Made by a program: the position numbers and the translations under genes | DNA from: an uncultured Sphingomonadaceae bacterium | Lineage (GTDB): Bacteria; Pseudomonadota; Alphaproteobacteria; Sphingomonadales; Sphingomonadaceae | DNA: 64,000 bases | Assembly (NCBI GenBank): GCA_947499255.1 | Contig: CANMNF010000002.1 | Location: 632,430-696,429 of the forward strand | Direction of reading: 5' to 3' | The notes under the pieces: model-generated | What the model was told of the DNA's origin: nothing | Database searches by the model: none | What the model saw: only the letters and a program-made list of their open reading frames with translations | Part shown: positions 1 to 7,938 of the stretch, piece after piece | How the letters are laid out: every line of letters begins with the position of its first letter | Position numbering within the stretch: position 1 is the first letter of the stretch

Positions 1-257
1 TTGCCTTCCTGGTTCCTGCAGACCTGCCGGCCAGCGATTTGCTGCGTAGCGTGAAAGGTGCAGATAAAGCGAACATCGTTGATGCGCGCATTTTCGACGT
101 GTTCGCAGGCCAAGGTGTGCCTGAGGGCAAGAAATCGGTCGCCATAGAAGTGACGCTCCAGCCGCTTGAGAAAAGCTATAAGGATGCCGAATTGAAAGCG
201 ATTGCAGATGCCGTGGTGGCAGCGGCCCAGAAACAGGGGGCAGAATTGCGGGGTTAA
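1..257 (+). CDS. pheT: phenylalanyl-tRNA synthetase beta subunit, C-terminal end (partial)
   Basis: Only the last 84 codons are present, in the frame starting at base 3, and the 5' part lies outside the window. The visible residues (FLVPADLPASDLLRSVKGADK, then ARIFDVFAGQGVPEGKKSVA and VTLQP) match the FDX-ACB anticodon-binding fold that closes PheT. In the heterotetrameric enzyme this domain contacts the tRNA anticodon stem; the enzyme charges tRNA-Phe in the cytoplasm. The reading frame is open to the left edge and stops with TAA at 255-257, 21 bases before prfC. The call rests on recognising this C-terminal signature. Confidence 0.93.
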   Translation, partial: AFLVPADLPASDLLRSVKGADKANIVDARIFDVFAGQGVPEGKKSVAIEVTLQPLEKSYKDAELKAIADAVVAAAQKQGAELRG

Positions 258-278
258 TACGCCGCAAAACCGACATCC

Positions 279-1811
279 ATGTCCAAGCCCAAATCGAACA
301 GGCGAACCTTCGCTATTATCTCCCACCCCGATGCTGGTAAAACCACGCTGACGGAAAAGCTGCTGCTGCAAGGCGGCGCGATCCATCAGGCGGGGCAGGT
401 CAAAGCGCGCGGTGAAGCACGCCGCGCCCGCTCTGACTGGATGAAGATCGAGCAGCAGCGCGGTATCTCGGTCACCAGTTCGGTAATGACCTTCCAAAAA
501 GACGGGATCATCTTCAACCTGCTTGACACGCCGGGGCACGAAGACTTTTCAGAAGACACCTATCGGACTTTGACCGCCGTCGACAGCGCGATCATGGTGA
601 TCGATGCGGCCAAGGGGATCGAGCCGCAAACGCGCAAACTGTTTGAAGTGTGTCGCCTGCGCAGCGTCCCGATTATCACTTTCGTCAATAAAGTGGACCG
701 CGAAGGCCGCGATCCGTTTGAGACGTTGGAACAAGTCGCCGATATGCTCGCGCTTGATGTCAGCCCGCAAAACTGGCCCATCGGCATGGGTGGCCTTTTC
801 GAAGGTATTCTGGATTTTTCGGATGGCTCGGTCGTTCGGCCTGAAGGCGCTGCCAAGGAATTCCTCGGCAAGCGCGATACCGATCCTGAAATCCCTGAGA
901 ACTACGCTGAAGAGGCGGAGCTTGCGCGCATTGGCTATCCCGAATTTGACATCGAAGCCTATCGCAATGGCGATTTGACGCCTGTCTATTTCGGCTCCGC
1001 GCTTAAGAGCTTTGGCGTCGAAGAACTGATCGCAGCGATCGCTGAACACGCCCCGCCGCCGCGCGCGCAGCCAGCCGGTGATGAACAGATCAGCCCTGAC
1101 TATGACGAAGTTACCGGCTTCATCTTCAAAGTGCAGGCCAATATGGACCCCAATCACCGGGACCGGATTGCGTTTATGCGGCAAGTGTCGGGTACTTTTA
1201 AGCGCGGCATGAAATTGACCCCTAGTGGTCTGGGCAAGCCGATTGCGGTCCACTCTCCAATCCTTTTCTTCGCGCAGGATCGCGAGATTGCCGATACCGC
1301 AGAGGCAGGCGATATTATTGGCATTCCCAATCACGGCACTTTGCGCGTGGGCGATACGCTCAGCGAAAAAGACAAGCTACGGTTTACTGGCCTGCCAAAT
1401 TTCGCGCCCGAAATCCTGCGCCGTGTTCAATTGAAGGACCCCACCAAGACCAAGCAATTGCGCAAAGCGTTGGATGATTTGTCCGAAGAGGGCGTGATCC
1501 AAGTGTTTTACCCGGTGATCGGGGGGCAAAGCATTGTGGGCGTTGTAGGCCAGCTGCAGCTTGACGTGCTCGTCGCAAGGTTATCAGCGGAATATAAAGT
1601 GGAGGCGGGCCTTGAAGCATCGCCCTTTGCAGCCGCGCGCTGGATTAAAGGGCCGCAGGAAAAACTCGATGAGTTTGAGCGTTTCAACCAAGGCAACCTT
1701 GCGCTCGACCGGGATAATGATCTTGTTTTTATGGCCAAATCACCTTGGGATGTGGGGTATCAGCAGGAGAAAAACGCTGAACTGAACTTCTCTGCCACCA
1801 AGGAACGATGA
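279..1811 (+). CDS. prfC: peptide chain release factor 3 (RF3)
   Basis: A 510-residue translational GTPase, close to the usual 520-530 residues of RF3. The N-terminal G domain shows the P-loop SHPDAGKTT (about residues 16-24), the switch region with QQRGISVTSS, DTPGHEDF and the NKVD guanine-specificity motif. Domains II and III follow. RF3-GTP removes RF1/RF2 from the ribosome after peptide release. The QQRGISVTSS switch and the length separate it from EF-G. It starts at ATG 279, 21 bases after pheT. Another termination factor, RF1, is encoded at the far end of the window. Confidence 0.96.
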   Translation: MSKPKSNRRTFAIISHPDAGKTTLTEKLLLQGGAIHQAGQVKARGEARRARSDWMKIEQQRGISVTSSVMTFQKDGIIFNLLDTPGHEDFSEDTYRTLTAVDSAIMVIDAAKGIEPQTRKLFEVCRLRSVPIITFVNKVDREGRDPFETLEQVADMLALDVSPQNWPIGMGGLFEGILDFSDGSVVRPEGAAKEFLGKRDTDPEIPENYAEEAELARIGYPEFDIEAYRNGDLTPVYFGSALKSFGVEELIAAIAEHAPPPRAQPAGDEQISPDYDEVTGFIFKVQANMDPNHRDRIAFMRQVSGTFKRGMKLTPSGLGKPIAVHSPILFFAQDREIADTAEAGDIIGIPNHGTLRVGDTLSEKDKLRFTGLPNFAPEILRRVQLKDPTKTKQLRKALDDLSEEGVIQVFYPVIGGQSIVGVVGQLQLDVLVARLSAEYKVEAGLEASPFAAARWIKGPQEKLDEFERFNQGNLALDRDNDLVFMAKSPWDVGYQQEKNAELNFSATKER

Positions 1812-1842
1812 CACCGACGCGTTGACCTTTTAGGATTCTGGC

Positions 1843-2409
1843 ATGGCTGATTTCACCGATACCCTGCTTCCTGATCATATCGCGATGATTGAAGCGCAAC
1901 CGGTCTTTTTCGTGGCAACTGCTGCACAAAATGCCCGGATCAACCTTTCGCCCAAAGGGTTGGCAGATACTTTCCGCGTTATCGCGCCTGACAAGGTCGC
2001 CTATCTTGATCTGGGTGGATCCGGGAATGAGACCAATGCGCATTTGCTGGCAGATGGCCGCATCACCATCATGTTTTGCAACTTTCAACAGCCAGCTTTG
2101 ATTTTGCGCATCTATGGGCAGGGAAAAGCAATTCTCCCCGCGGATGACGAATGGGCGGCTTTGGCCGAGCGCTTCACTTTGCTGCCGGGCACACGGCAGA
2201 TTTTCGATATCGCGGTAGAAAGCGTACAGACAAGCTGTGGTTGGGGCGTGCCGAAAATGGCGTTGGAAGAGCATCGCAGCACGCTGCCCCGCTATCACGC
2301 GCAAGCCGATCCAGATGCATGGGTTGCCAAATATTCCCAGCTGGATCGATCCATCGATGGGCTCAAAACGCGGCCGACGGACCGGTTTATTCACGGAAGC
2401 GATAGCTGA
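1843..2409 (+). CDS. pyridoxamine 5'-phosphate oxidase-like flavin-binding protein
   Basis: A 188-residue protein with the split-barrel flavin-binding fold of the PNPOx-like superfamily. The pattern FFVATA...INLSPKG...VAYLDLGGSGNET and then ITIMFCNFQQP is characteristic. Known members bind FMN, heme or F420 as dimers, and the substrate cannot be read from sequence. It sits 31 bases after prfC in the same direction and may be cotranscribed. The C-terminal half includes a conserved-looking CGWGVP segment. The family call is fairly sure; the specific activity is unknown. Confidence 0.8.
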   Translation: MADFTDTLLPDHIAMIEAQPVFFVATAAQNARINLSPKGLADTFRVIAPDKVAYLDLGGSGNETNAHLLADGRITIMFCNFQQPALILRIYGQGKAILPADDEWAALAERFTLLPGTRQIFDIAVESVQTSCGWGVPKMALEEHRSTLPRYHAQADPDAWVAKYSQLDRSIDGLKTRPTDRFIHGSDS

Positions 2410-2538
2410 CGCTGGATTGAACGCGCCCTGCCTCAGCCTGCCCGATTCTTGTGCAGCGTGCCCAAATTATAGGCGCGGCGATCGGGATTGATCGGCCTTC
2501 TAAGGCTTAACAGAAAGTAAATGCCCCGCTTTCGGTTT

Positions 2539-2556
2539 TTGGCATGACCCTTGCAA
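2539..2556 (+). promoter_or_regulatory. sigma-54 (RpoN) promoter of glnK-amtB
   Basis: TTGGCATGACCCTTGCAA matches the -24/-12 consensus TTGGCACG-N4-TTGCW, with exactly 10 bases between the GG and GC dinucleotides. Transcription should begin near 2566, about 40 bases before glnK. This agrees with NtrC/RpoN control of glnK-amtB in other proteobacteria, and rpoN itself lies at 56.7-58.1 kb. I could not find a convincing NtrC dyad between 2410 and 2530. Confidence 0.82.
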
Positions 2557-2592
2557 TCAAGTGTCTCGGACGGAAATCCTCCGCCAAGGTAA

Positions 2593-2943
<351 letters not shown>

Positions 2944-2960
2944 GCAAGGGGCCTCAAAAA

Positions 2961-4286
2961 ATGAAAAATCATCTCATCAAATTAGGCGTCGCTTCGGCTG
3001 CCGCGATGACGCTGGCAACGCCAGCCTTCGCACAGGAAGCCGCGGCTGATGCCGTCGGTGGCGGCACTGCCTATATCTTTAACACACTGCTCTTTTTGAT
3101 CGGTGGCTTCCTGGTCATGTGGATGGCCGCTGGTTTCGCAATGCTCGAAGCTGGCCTCGTCCGCGCCAAAAACACGTCAACGCAGTGTCTCAAGAACATT
3201 GGCTTGTACTCGATCGCTGGCCTGATGTTCTGGCTGTGCGGTTATTCCATCGCCTATCCTGGCTTTGCTGAAGATTCCTTGGGCCTCTTCAGCCTTGGCA
3301 GTGGCATTTATGGTATGCAGGCCGTTGGCGATGCTGATCTCGACACCGGTTATTCGGTTGCGTCGGATTGGTTCTTCCAGATGGTCTTCTGCGCTACCAC
3401 CGCCTCCATCGTTTCAGGCACCGTGGCAGAGCGTGTGAAGATCGTTCCGTTCTTCATCTTTGTCACCATCCTGACCGGCATCATCTATCCGGTGGTCGTC
3501 AGCTGGGAATGGGGTGGCGGTTACCTCGACACCGTGCATGGCTTCTCTGACTTCGCTGGCTCGACGCTGGTGCACTCGACAGGAGGCTGGGCTGCTCTGG
3601 TTGGTGCGCTGATTATCGGCCCACGTCTTGGCCGCTATGTTGATGGCAAAGTCAACGTCTTCCCGGGCACGAACATTCCGCTCGCCACGCTGGGTACATT
3701 TATCCTGTGGCTTGGTTGGTTCGGCTTTAACGGCGCATCGCAGCTTGCGATGGGGACCGTGGGCGACGTTTCCGACGTGTCGAAGATCTTCGTGAATACC
3801 AACATGGCCGCTTGTGGCGGTGTGGTTGTCGCGATCATCCTTTCGCAGCTTCGCTTCGGCAAAGCTGACGTAACGATGGCGATGAACGGCGCGCTGGCTG
3901 GTCTTGTATCGATCACAGCAGAGCCGCTTGCACCGAGCGTGGGTCAATCGATCCTCATCGGCGGCATCGGCGGTGCGATTGTGATCTTCACGGTTCCACT
4001 TCTCGACAAGCTGAAAATTGACGACGTTGTTGGCGCCATTCCGGTCCACCTGTTCGCCGGTATCTGGGGCACGCTTATCGTGGCCTGGACGGGTGATGCG
4101 ACTTTCATGGGTCAGCTCGTCGGTGTTCTCTTGACCATGGTTTGGGTCAGCATCGCTTCGGCAATCGTCTGGTTCGCTCTCAAGGCAACCATCGGAGTGC
4201 GTCCTTCGGAAGAAGTCGAAACCGCTGGTCTCGATGTCCACGAAACGGGTGTCGAAGCCTATCCAGATCTCGCTCGGAATACCTGA
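2961..4286 (+). CDS. amtB: ammonium transporter AmtB
   Basis: A 441-residue inner-membrane ammonium channel. A cleavable signal peptide (residues 1-23, ending TPAFAQ) is followed by about 11 hydrophobic segments. The family stretches FAMLEAGLVRAKNTS, MVFCATTASIVSGTVAERV and GWFGFNGAS are present. ATG 2961 is chosen over an upstream TTG because of the AAGGGG ribosome site 10 bases before it and because it gives a normal signal peptide. It is the second gene of the sigma-54-controlled glnK-amtB unit. The protein imports ammonium as a trimer and is gated by PII. Its neighbours and length are standard. Confidence 0.96.
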   Translation: MKNHLIKLGVASAAAMTLATPAFAQEAAADAVGGGTAYIFNTLLFLIGGFLVMWMAAGFAMLEAGLVRAKNTSTQCLKNIGLYSIAGLMFWLCGYSIAYPGFAEDSLGLFSLGSGIYGMQAVGDADLDTGYSVASDWFFQMVFCATTASIVSGTVAERVKIVPFFIFVTILTGIIYPVVVSWEWGGGYLDTVHGFSDFAGSTLVHSTGGWAALVGALIIGPRLGRYVDGKVNVFPGTNIPLATLGTFILWLGWFGFNGASQLAMGTVGDVSDVSKIFVNTNMAACGGVVVAIILSQLRFGKADVTMAMNGALAGLVSITAEPLAPSVGQSILIGGIGGAIVIFTVPLLDKLKIDDVVGAIPVHLFAGIWGTLIVAWTGDATFMGQLVGVLLTMVWVSIASAIVWFALKATIGVRPSEEVETAGLDVHETGVEAYPDLARNT

Positions 4287-4300
4287 GCGACTACCGACTT

Positions 4301-4340
4301 GGCGGAGTGAGGCTCTCTCCTCTCTCTCCCTCACTCCGCC
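4301..4340 (+). terminator. 12-bp perfect inverted repeat after amtB
   Basis: GGCGGAGTGAGG (4301-4312) pairs perfectly with CCTCACTCCGCC (4329-4340) around a 16-base pyrimidine-rich loop. No T-run follows, so it is either an mRNA-stabilising hairpin for glnK-amtB or a factor-dependent stop. It lies 35 bases before a canonical terminator. Confidence 0.55.
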
Positions 4341-4374
4341 TAGCCACGTTCCTCCTGCGAACGACAACTCAAAT

Positions 4375-4410
4375 GGGCCGGTGCTTTCAAGCGCCGGCCC
4401 CTTTTTTCTT
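4375..4410 (+). terminator. intrinsic terminator between amtB and the second PII gene
   Basis: GGGCCGG (4375-4381) pairs with CCGGCCC (4394-4400), with further TGC/GCG pairing inside, and the stem runs directly into CTTTTTTCTT. This is a classic Rho-independent terminator. It indicates that the second PII gene is not simply part of the glnK-amtB transcript. Confidence 0.85.
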
Positions 4411-4477
4411 GCCAGATGCCATGGGCTCGGCTCACTAAGGCGCCTGAGAGAAAAATCTTTAAATTGGGAGGGGTGCG

Positions 4478-4816
4478 ATGAAGTTCGTCATTGCAGTAAT
4501 CAAACCGCATAAGCTGGAACAGGTTCGCGAAGCACTCGCGGCAATTGGCATTGCTGGTATGACCACAAGCGAAGCCAAAGGCTTTGGGCGCCAAAAAGGT
4601 CAGACGGAAATCTATCGCGGTGCCGAATATGCCATAAATATGCTGCCAAAGGTCCGGCTGGAGATCGCCGTTGGCGATGAGCAGGTTGGACAGGTGGTCG
4701 AAACGATCAGGTCAGCGGCAAATACGCAGGCAATCGGAGATGGCAAGATTTTCGTTCTGGATCTGCCTGAGGTAACCCGCATTCGAACCGGAGAGACTGG
4801 CGAATTAGCGCTCTGA
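4478..4816 (+). CDS. glnB: nitrogen regulatory protein P-II (second copy)
   Basis: A 112-residue PII protein very similar to the copy at 2605. It has Tyr51 in the T-loop (RGAEYAINMLPK), the [12 protein letters not shown]-loop and RIRTGETGELAL at the end. A strong GGGAGGGG ribosome site precedes ATG 4478. It lies downstream of amtB but behind an intrinsic terminator, so it probably has its own promoter; I saw no sigma-54 site before it. It presumably shares trimer and sensing duties with the first copy, for example glutamine synthetase adenylylation and NtrB signalling. Which copy is functionally GlnB and which GlnK is an inference. Confidence 0.9.
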   Translation: MKFVIAVIKPHKLEQVREALAAIGIAGMTTSEAKGFGRQKGQTEIYRGAEYAINMLPKVRLEIAVGDEQVGQVVETIRSAANTQAIGDGKIFVLDLPEVTRIRTGETGELAL

Positions 4817-4842
4817 ACGTCACCTGGGGCAGTAGATTGCAT

Positions 4843-4908
4843 CACAATTTGTGTGGTTCGTCTGCGTAGTTGCAAATATGCAACAAAATTGGGGAAGAGA
4901 CAAATTGT
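4843..4908. promoter_or_regulatory. cluster of three palindromes upstream of the OmpA-type gene
   Basis: Between the PII gene and the OmpA gene (272 bp) lie CACAATTTGTG (4843-4853), GTTGCAAATATGCAAC (4869-4884) and ACAAATTGT (4900-4908). All are two-fold symmetric and AT-rich against a GC-richer background, as expected of repressor or activator sites. The first and third share an ACAA/TTGT core. The long leader to ATG 5089 (about 180 bases) could also hold 5' UTR elements. The binding protein is unknown. Confidence 0.45.
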
Positions 4909-5088
4909 GGCCGATTTAAGGGCGGTTCCTCGGTGCTCTTGGGAACAATTCCGTAGTAAATGTACTTGTACGAGGGATATGTGGTTGCTCATCTGGTAAA
5001 GATAAGTGGCGTCAGGAGGTGGGGACAGTTGCCAGAATTTATCTGCACAACTATGAAGGCCTCCGCAGGTTCTAAGGGGATTTTAAAT

Positions 5089-6213
5089 ATGCATAAGATT
5101 GCGCTGTGTCTCGGCGTTGCTGCATCCGCTCTTGCGGTACCAGCAATGGCACGTGACGGAGAAGCTTATTTCGGTGCCGAAGCTGGCGTCGTGGTGGCAA
5201 ATGATTACGAATCAGATGTGAATGGCGTTGAAGATGCCGTGAACACGCAACATGAACTCGGTTGGGAACTGGGCGGCATGATCGGTTACGACTTCGGCGC
5301 GTTCCGTGCGGAAGTCGAAGGTGCCTATAAGGACTTCACAACCGAAGAATTCCAGTCATCGATCGTTGGCGTGCCGCGCTCTCAAGCGCTGGTTGCTGGT
5401 AATGTCGCCGGTTTTGGTCAGAACAATCTGTCGTCGGTGATGGCGAATGGTTTGCTTGATTTCGGAGGCAACGACGATGTTGGCTTCGCTATCGGTGGTG
5501 GTTTTGGCCATACCTGGTTGAATATGGACACCGCTACCACGGCGACCAGCCCATATATCGACGATAGCGACAAAGCATGGGCATGGCAGGCAATCGCTGA
5601 ACTGCGCGTCCCTGTGACCCAATCTGCTGATCTTGGTCTTCGGTACAAGTATCTGAACACGTTTGATTATAATGTGATCGATTCGGCAGGCCGCGACACT
5701 GAATTCAGCTTGGCAACACACTCTGCCCTGCTGACATTTATGTACAATTTCGGTGGTGCGGAAGCTCCGCCTCCGCCGCCACCACCTCCGCCGCCTCCAC
5801 CGCCACCACCACCTCCGCCGCCTCCTCCCCCACCTCCGCCTCCGCCGCCTCCTGCGCCGGTGTGCAATACGGGGCCGTATATCGTGTTCTTCGACTGGGA
5901 TCAGTCGGACATCACACCTGAGGCAGCGACTGTGCTTAATTCTGCAATCAGTGCCTATGGCAATTGCGGAACGGCAGCGATCATGCTGGCAGGCCATGCT
6001 GACCGTTCGGGCAGCGTAAGCTACAACGTGGGATTGTCTGAGCGTCGTAATGACTCGGTGACCGAATATCTTACCGCTCGCGGTATCGAAGAAGGTCGCA
6101 TTGCAAGCGAAGCATTCGGCGAAGGTGAACCTCGCGTTCCAACCGCCGACGGTGTTCGTGAGCTGCAAAACCGCCGCGTGGAAATCATGTACGGGCCAGG
6201 CTCAGGCATGTAA
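5089..6213 (+). CDS. OmpA-family outer membrane protein with polyproline linker
   Basis: A 374-residue protein. It has a signal peptide (residues 1-21, ending AVPAMA), an N-terminal eight-strand beta-barrel of the opacity/OmpA type (about 22-223, ending TFMYNFGG), 29 consecutive prolines (227-255) and a C-terminal OmpA/MotB peptidoglycan-binding domain (YIVFFDWDQSDIT...LAGHADRSGS...NRRVEIMYG). It should anchor the outer membrane to the wall. The frame is open upstream to 4960, but ATG 5089 has an AAGGGGA ribosome site and gives a proper signal peptide. Expression probably depends on the palindromes at 4843-4908, and a strong terminator follows. Confidence 0.92.
   Translation: MHKIALCLGVAASALAVPAMARDGEAYFGAEAGVVVANDYESDVNGVEDAVNTQHELGWELGGMIGYDFGAFRAEVEGAYKDFTTEEFQSSIVGVPRSQALVAGNVAGFGQNNLSSVMANGLLDFGGNDDVGFAIGGGFGHTWLNMDTATTATSPYIDDSDKAWAWQAIAELRVPVTQSADLGLRYKYLNTFDYNVIDSAGRDTEFSLATHSALLTFMYNFGGAEAPPPPPPPPPPPPPPPPPPPPPPPPPPPPPAPVCNTGPYIVFFDWDQSDITPEAATVLNSAISAYGNCGTAAIMLAGHADRSGSVSYNVGLSERRNDSVTEYLTARGIEEGRIASEAFGEGEPRVPTADGVRELQNRRVEIMYGPGSGM
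5767..5853 (+). repeat. 87-bp CCN tract encoding 29 prolines
   Basis: A low-complexity run of ccg/cct/cca/ccc codons encodes the linker of the OmpA-type protein. Tracts like this change length by slippage, usually in frame. The mixed codon use suggests it is old or under selection against pure repeats. Confidence 0.9.
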
Positions 6214-6241
6214 GCCAAATATCGCTTCGGCGATAAGAGAA

Positions 6242-6275
6242 GGGGCCGGGAGAGCAATCTCCCGGCCCCTTTCAT
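6242..6275 (+). terminator. intrinsic terminator of the OmpA-type gene
   Basis: GGGGCCGGGAGA (6242-6253) and TCTCCCGGCCCC (6258-6269) form a perfect 12-bp stem with a GCAA tetraloop, followed by TTTCATTTG. It lies 29 bases after the stop codon. The stem is symmetric, but the minus-strand gene ends over 100 bases away, so it mainly serves the plus strand. Confidence 0.88.
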
Positions 6276-6379
6276 TTGTGTATTTGGCTGGTGGTTTGGA
6301 GGTTGTCGTCAGCGAATCAGTAGTCACGCCGCCTTTGCGTTTGCTCACAGCGCAGAATTTTAGGCGTCAATCGGGCGAG

Positions 6380-6820
6380 CTAAGCTCTCGATTTCGCGGC
6401 TAGCATATCAATTCCGGCCTTGATGGGGCTTACATCGTATCCGGCACCAGCCGCCGCCGCCACGATGTCGTCAGGCTCTTTGCCTTGCTGTGCCTGGGCC
6501 AAAGACCAGAGAAAAGTCGATCTGGTGCCTGAACGACAATAGGCAAGCGTCTTTCCATCTGTCGATGATAGAGCTTCGGCCATCGCGGCAACCTGAGCTT
6601 CGGAAAAACCGCTTTGTCCCACAGGGATAGCCCGATACTCCATGCCAGCATCGCGCGCTGCCTGTGCGATAAGCTCTCCGTCCAGCTGGTCGGGCGCCTC
6701 GCCATCGGGGCGATTGTTGATGATCAAGGCAAACTTTGCTGCCGCCGCTTCGGCAACATCTTCGACGCCAATCTGCGGACTGGCCCACACTGTTCCTGAC
6801 AATTTTCGAAACTCGCTCAT
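6380..6820 (-). CDS. TIGR01244/DUF442 family sulfur transferase or phosphatase-like protein
   Basis: A 146-residue protein of the beta-lactamase-hydrolase-like (Blh, DUF442) family. It has the signature CRSGTRS at residues 95-101 with Cys95 as the presumed nucleophile, and the conserved INNRPDGEAP at about 35-44. Relatives act as rhodanese-like persulfide enzymes or look like dual-specificity phosphatases; some are tied to sulfide metabolism and biofilm. The domain is complete and stands alone, without the fused metallo-lactamase domain found elsewhere. It is divergent from the cold-shock gene. The exact reaction is not determinable here. Confidence 0.82.
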   Translation of the reverse strand: MSEFRKLSGTVWASPQIGVEDVAEAAAAKFALIINNRPDGEAPDQLDGELIAQAARDAGMEYRAIPVGQSGFSEAQVAAMAEALSSTDGKTLAYCRSGTRSTFLWSLAQAQQGKEPDDIVAAAAGAGYDVSPIKAGIDMLAAKSRA

Positions 6821-6892
6821 TCGCTATCTCCCGGCCAGCAACGCGGCATTCTTGTCACGCTTGAAACTGTAACCTGCTTGTAAACTTAAATC

Positions 6893-6922
6893 ATTCGCCT
6901 CATGGGCGAATTTCCTATATAA
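6893..6922 (+). promoter_or_regulatory. hairpin and possible -10 element upstream of the cold-shock gene
   Basis: ATTCGCC (6893-6899) and GGCGAAT (6905-6911) form a 7-bp stem, followed at once by TTTCC and TATATA (6916-6921). The stretch lies in the 206-bp gap between divergent genes, about 110 bases before the cold-shock start. It may be the promoter region or part of a structured leader. The -35 match is poor, so this is a weak call. Confidence 0.3.
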
Positions 6923-7026
6923 GGGGAGTCTGAAGTGTCGGGGGAAGTCCGATACTTCTGCTCAATATGCATTCGTCCGTGGTGTTGAGCAATTGTCGAG
7001 GGCGGTACTGAAGGCTTTTTGGTTTC

Positions 7027-7806
7027 ATGGGTTACGATAGAGGGCGTCGCGGTCGGGGACGTGACAAGCGCGACGGTTTTGGCGAAGACAATTTCGATCC
7101 ATTTGGCGAAGGTGGCCCACCCGCAGGCGGTGGCTGGCGCGACAACGATCGCGGCGGTTTCGGCGGCGGCGGTAGTGGTGGTTCCGGTGGCGGAGGCGGC
7201 TGGCGCGATGATGATCGCGGTGGTGGCAATCGTGGCGGCGGCGGTTTTGGCGGCGGCGGCGGCGGTGGTGGTCGCGGCGGCCCCCGAGGCGGCGGTGCTG
7301 GCGGTGGAGGAGGCGGAATGCCTGCTCAAGTCGTTGGCGCAGGTCAAGGCAAGGTAAAATTCTTCAATACCGAGAAGGGCTTCGGCTTTATTCAGCGCGA
7401 TGAGGGTGGCGAAGATGTCTTCGTGCACATCAGTCAGGTTGAACGTGCTGGTCTTGAAGGTCTTGCCGAAGGGCAGGAGCTGCAATTCAATCTTGTGGAT
7501 CGTGGTGGCAAAGTGTCCGCAGCCGATCTTCAGGTCGTCGGTGATGTCATCGAAGTGGAAAAGCGCGCCCCTCAACGCGAGCTCACCGGCGAAAAGGCCG
7601 TGGGTACCGTGAAGTTCTTCAACTCCATGAAAGGCTTTGGCTTCATCACGCGTGATGATGGCAAGGAAGATGCGTTCGTTCACATCAGTGCGGTGGAGCG
7701 TTCCGGTATCTCTGGAATTGACGAAGGCGACCGATTCGAATTTGACCTCGAAGTTGATCGACGAGGCAAGTATTCGGCAGTCAATCTGGTACCCGTGCAG
7801 AGCTAA
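7027..7806 (+). CDS. cold-shock protein with Gly/Arg-rich N-terminus and two CSD domains
   Basis: A 259-residue protein. Residues 1-98 are a disordered Gly/Arg/Asp-rich segment with repeated GGGWRD(D/N)DRGG units. Two cold-shock domains follow, at about 106-172 (GKVKFFNTEKGFGFIQ...DVFVHISQ) and 191-257 (GTVKFFNSMKGFGFIT...DAFVHISA). Each keeps the RNP1 and RNP2 nucleic-acid-binding motifs. It should bind single-stranded RNA or DNA as a chaperone. Double-CSD proteins are common in alphaproteobacteria, but the long RGG-like arm is less usual and suggests additional RNA binding or condensation. An intrinsic terminator lies at 7879. Confidence 0.9.
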   Translation: MGYDRGRRGRGRDKRDGFGEDNFDPFGEGGPPAGGGWRDNDRGGFGGGGSGGSGGGGGWRDDDRGGGNRGGGGFGGGGGGGGRGGPRGGGAGGGGGGMPAQVVGAGQGKVKFFNTEKGFGFIQRDEGGEDVFVHISQVERAGLEGLAEGQELQFNLVDRGGKVSAADLQVVGDVIEVEKRAPQRELTGEKAVGTVKFFNSMKGFGFITRDDGKEDAFVHISAVERSGISGIDEGDRFEFDLEVDRRGKYSAVNLVPVQS

Positions 7807-7878
7807 AGCTCATCGCTGGATCAGATAGGTGGCCCCAGTTTGACCGGCTGCCTTTCCGAGCATAAAACATCGGCATGA

Positions 7879-7920
7879 GGCGGCCCCCAAAGTAATTTGG
7901 GCGAGCCGCCCTTTGCTTTT
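7879..7920 (+). terminator. intrinsic terminator after the cold-shock gene
   Basis: GGCGGC (7879-7884) with GCCGCC (7905-7910), and CCCAAA (7886-7891) with TTTGGG (7896-7901), form a long stem followed by CTTTGCTTTTG. It separates the cold-shock gene from argD, whose start is 19 bases further on. Confidence 0.82.
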
Positions 7921-7938
7921 GTTTGAGAGGAAATTCCA

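Noticed and set aside
549-1334. Long minus-strand frame opposite prfC
   Set aside because: It is a shadow of prfC, has no family similarity, and the plus strand carries clear GTPase motifs.
3414-4367. 317-codon minus-strand frame opposite amtB
   Set aside because: Composition is Arg/His-rich without domains; the plus strand encodes an unmistakable ammonium channel.
5667-5867. Poly-glycine minus-strand frame
   Set aside because: It is the complement of the proline tract, not a gene.
7100-7320. Possible CRISPR or tandem repeat in the glycine-rich stretch
   Set aside because: The repeats are irregular codons of a Gly/Arg-rich protein arm, without spacers of constant size.
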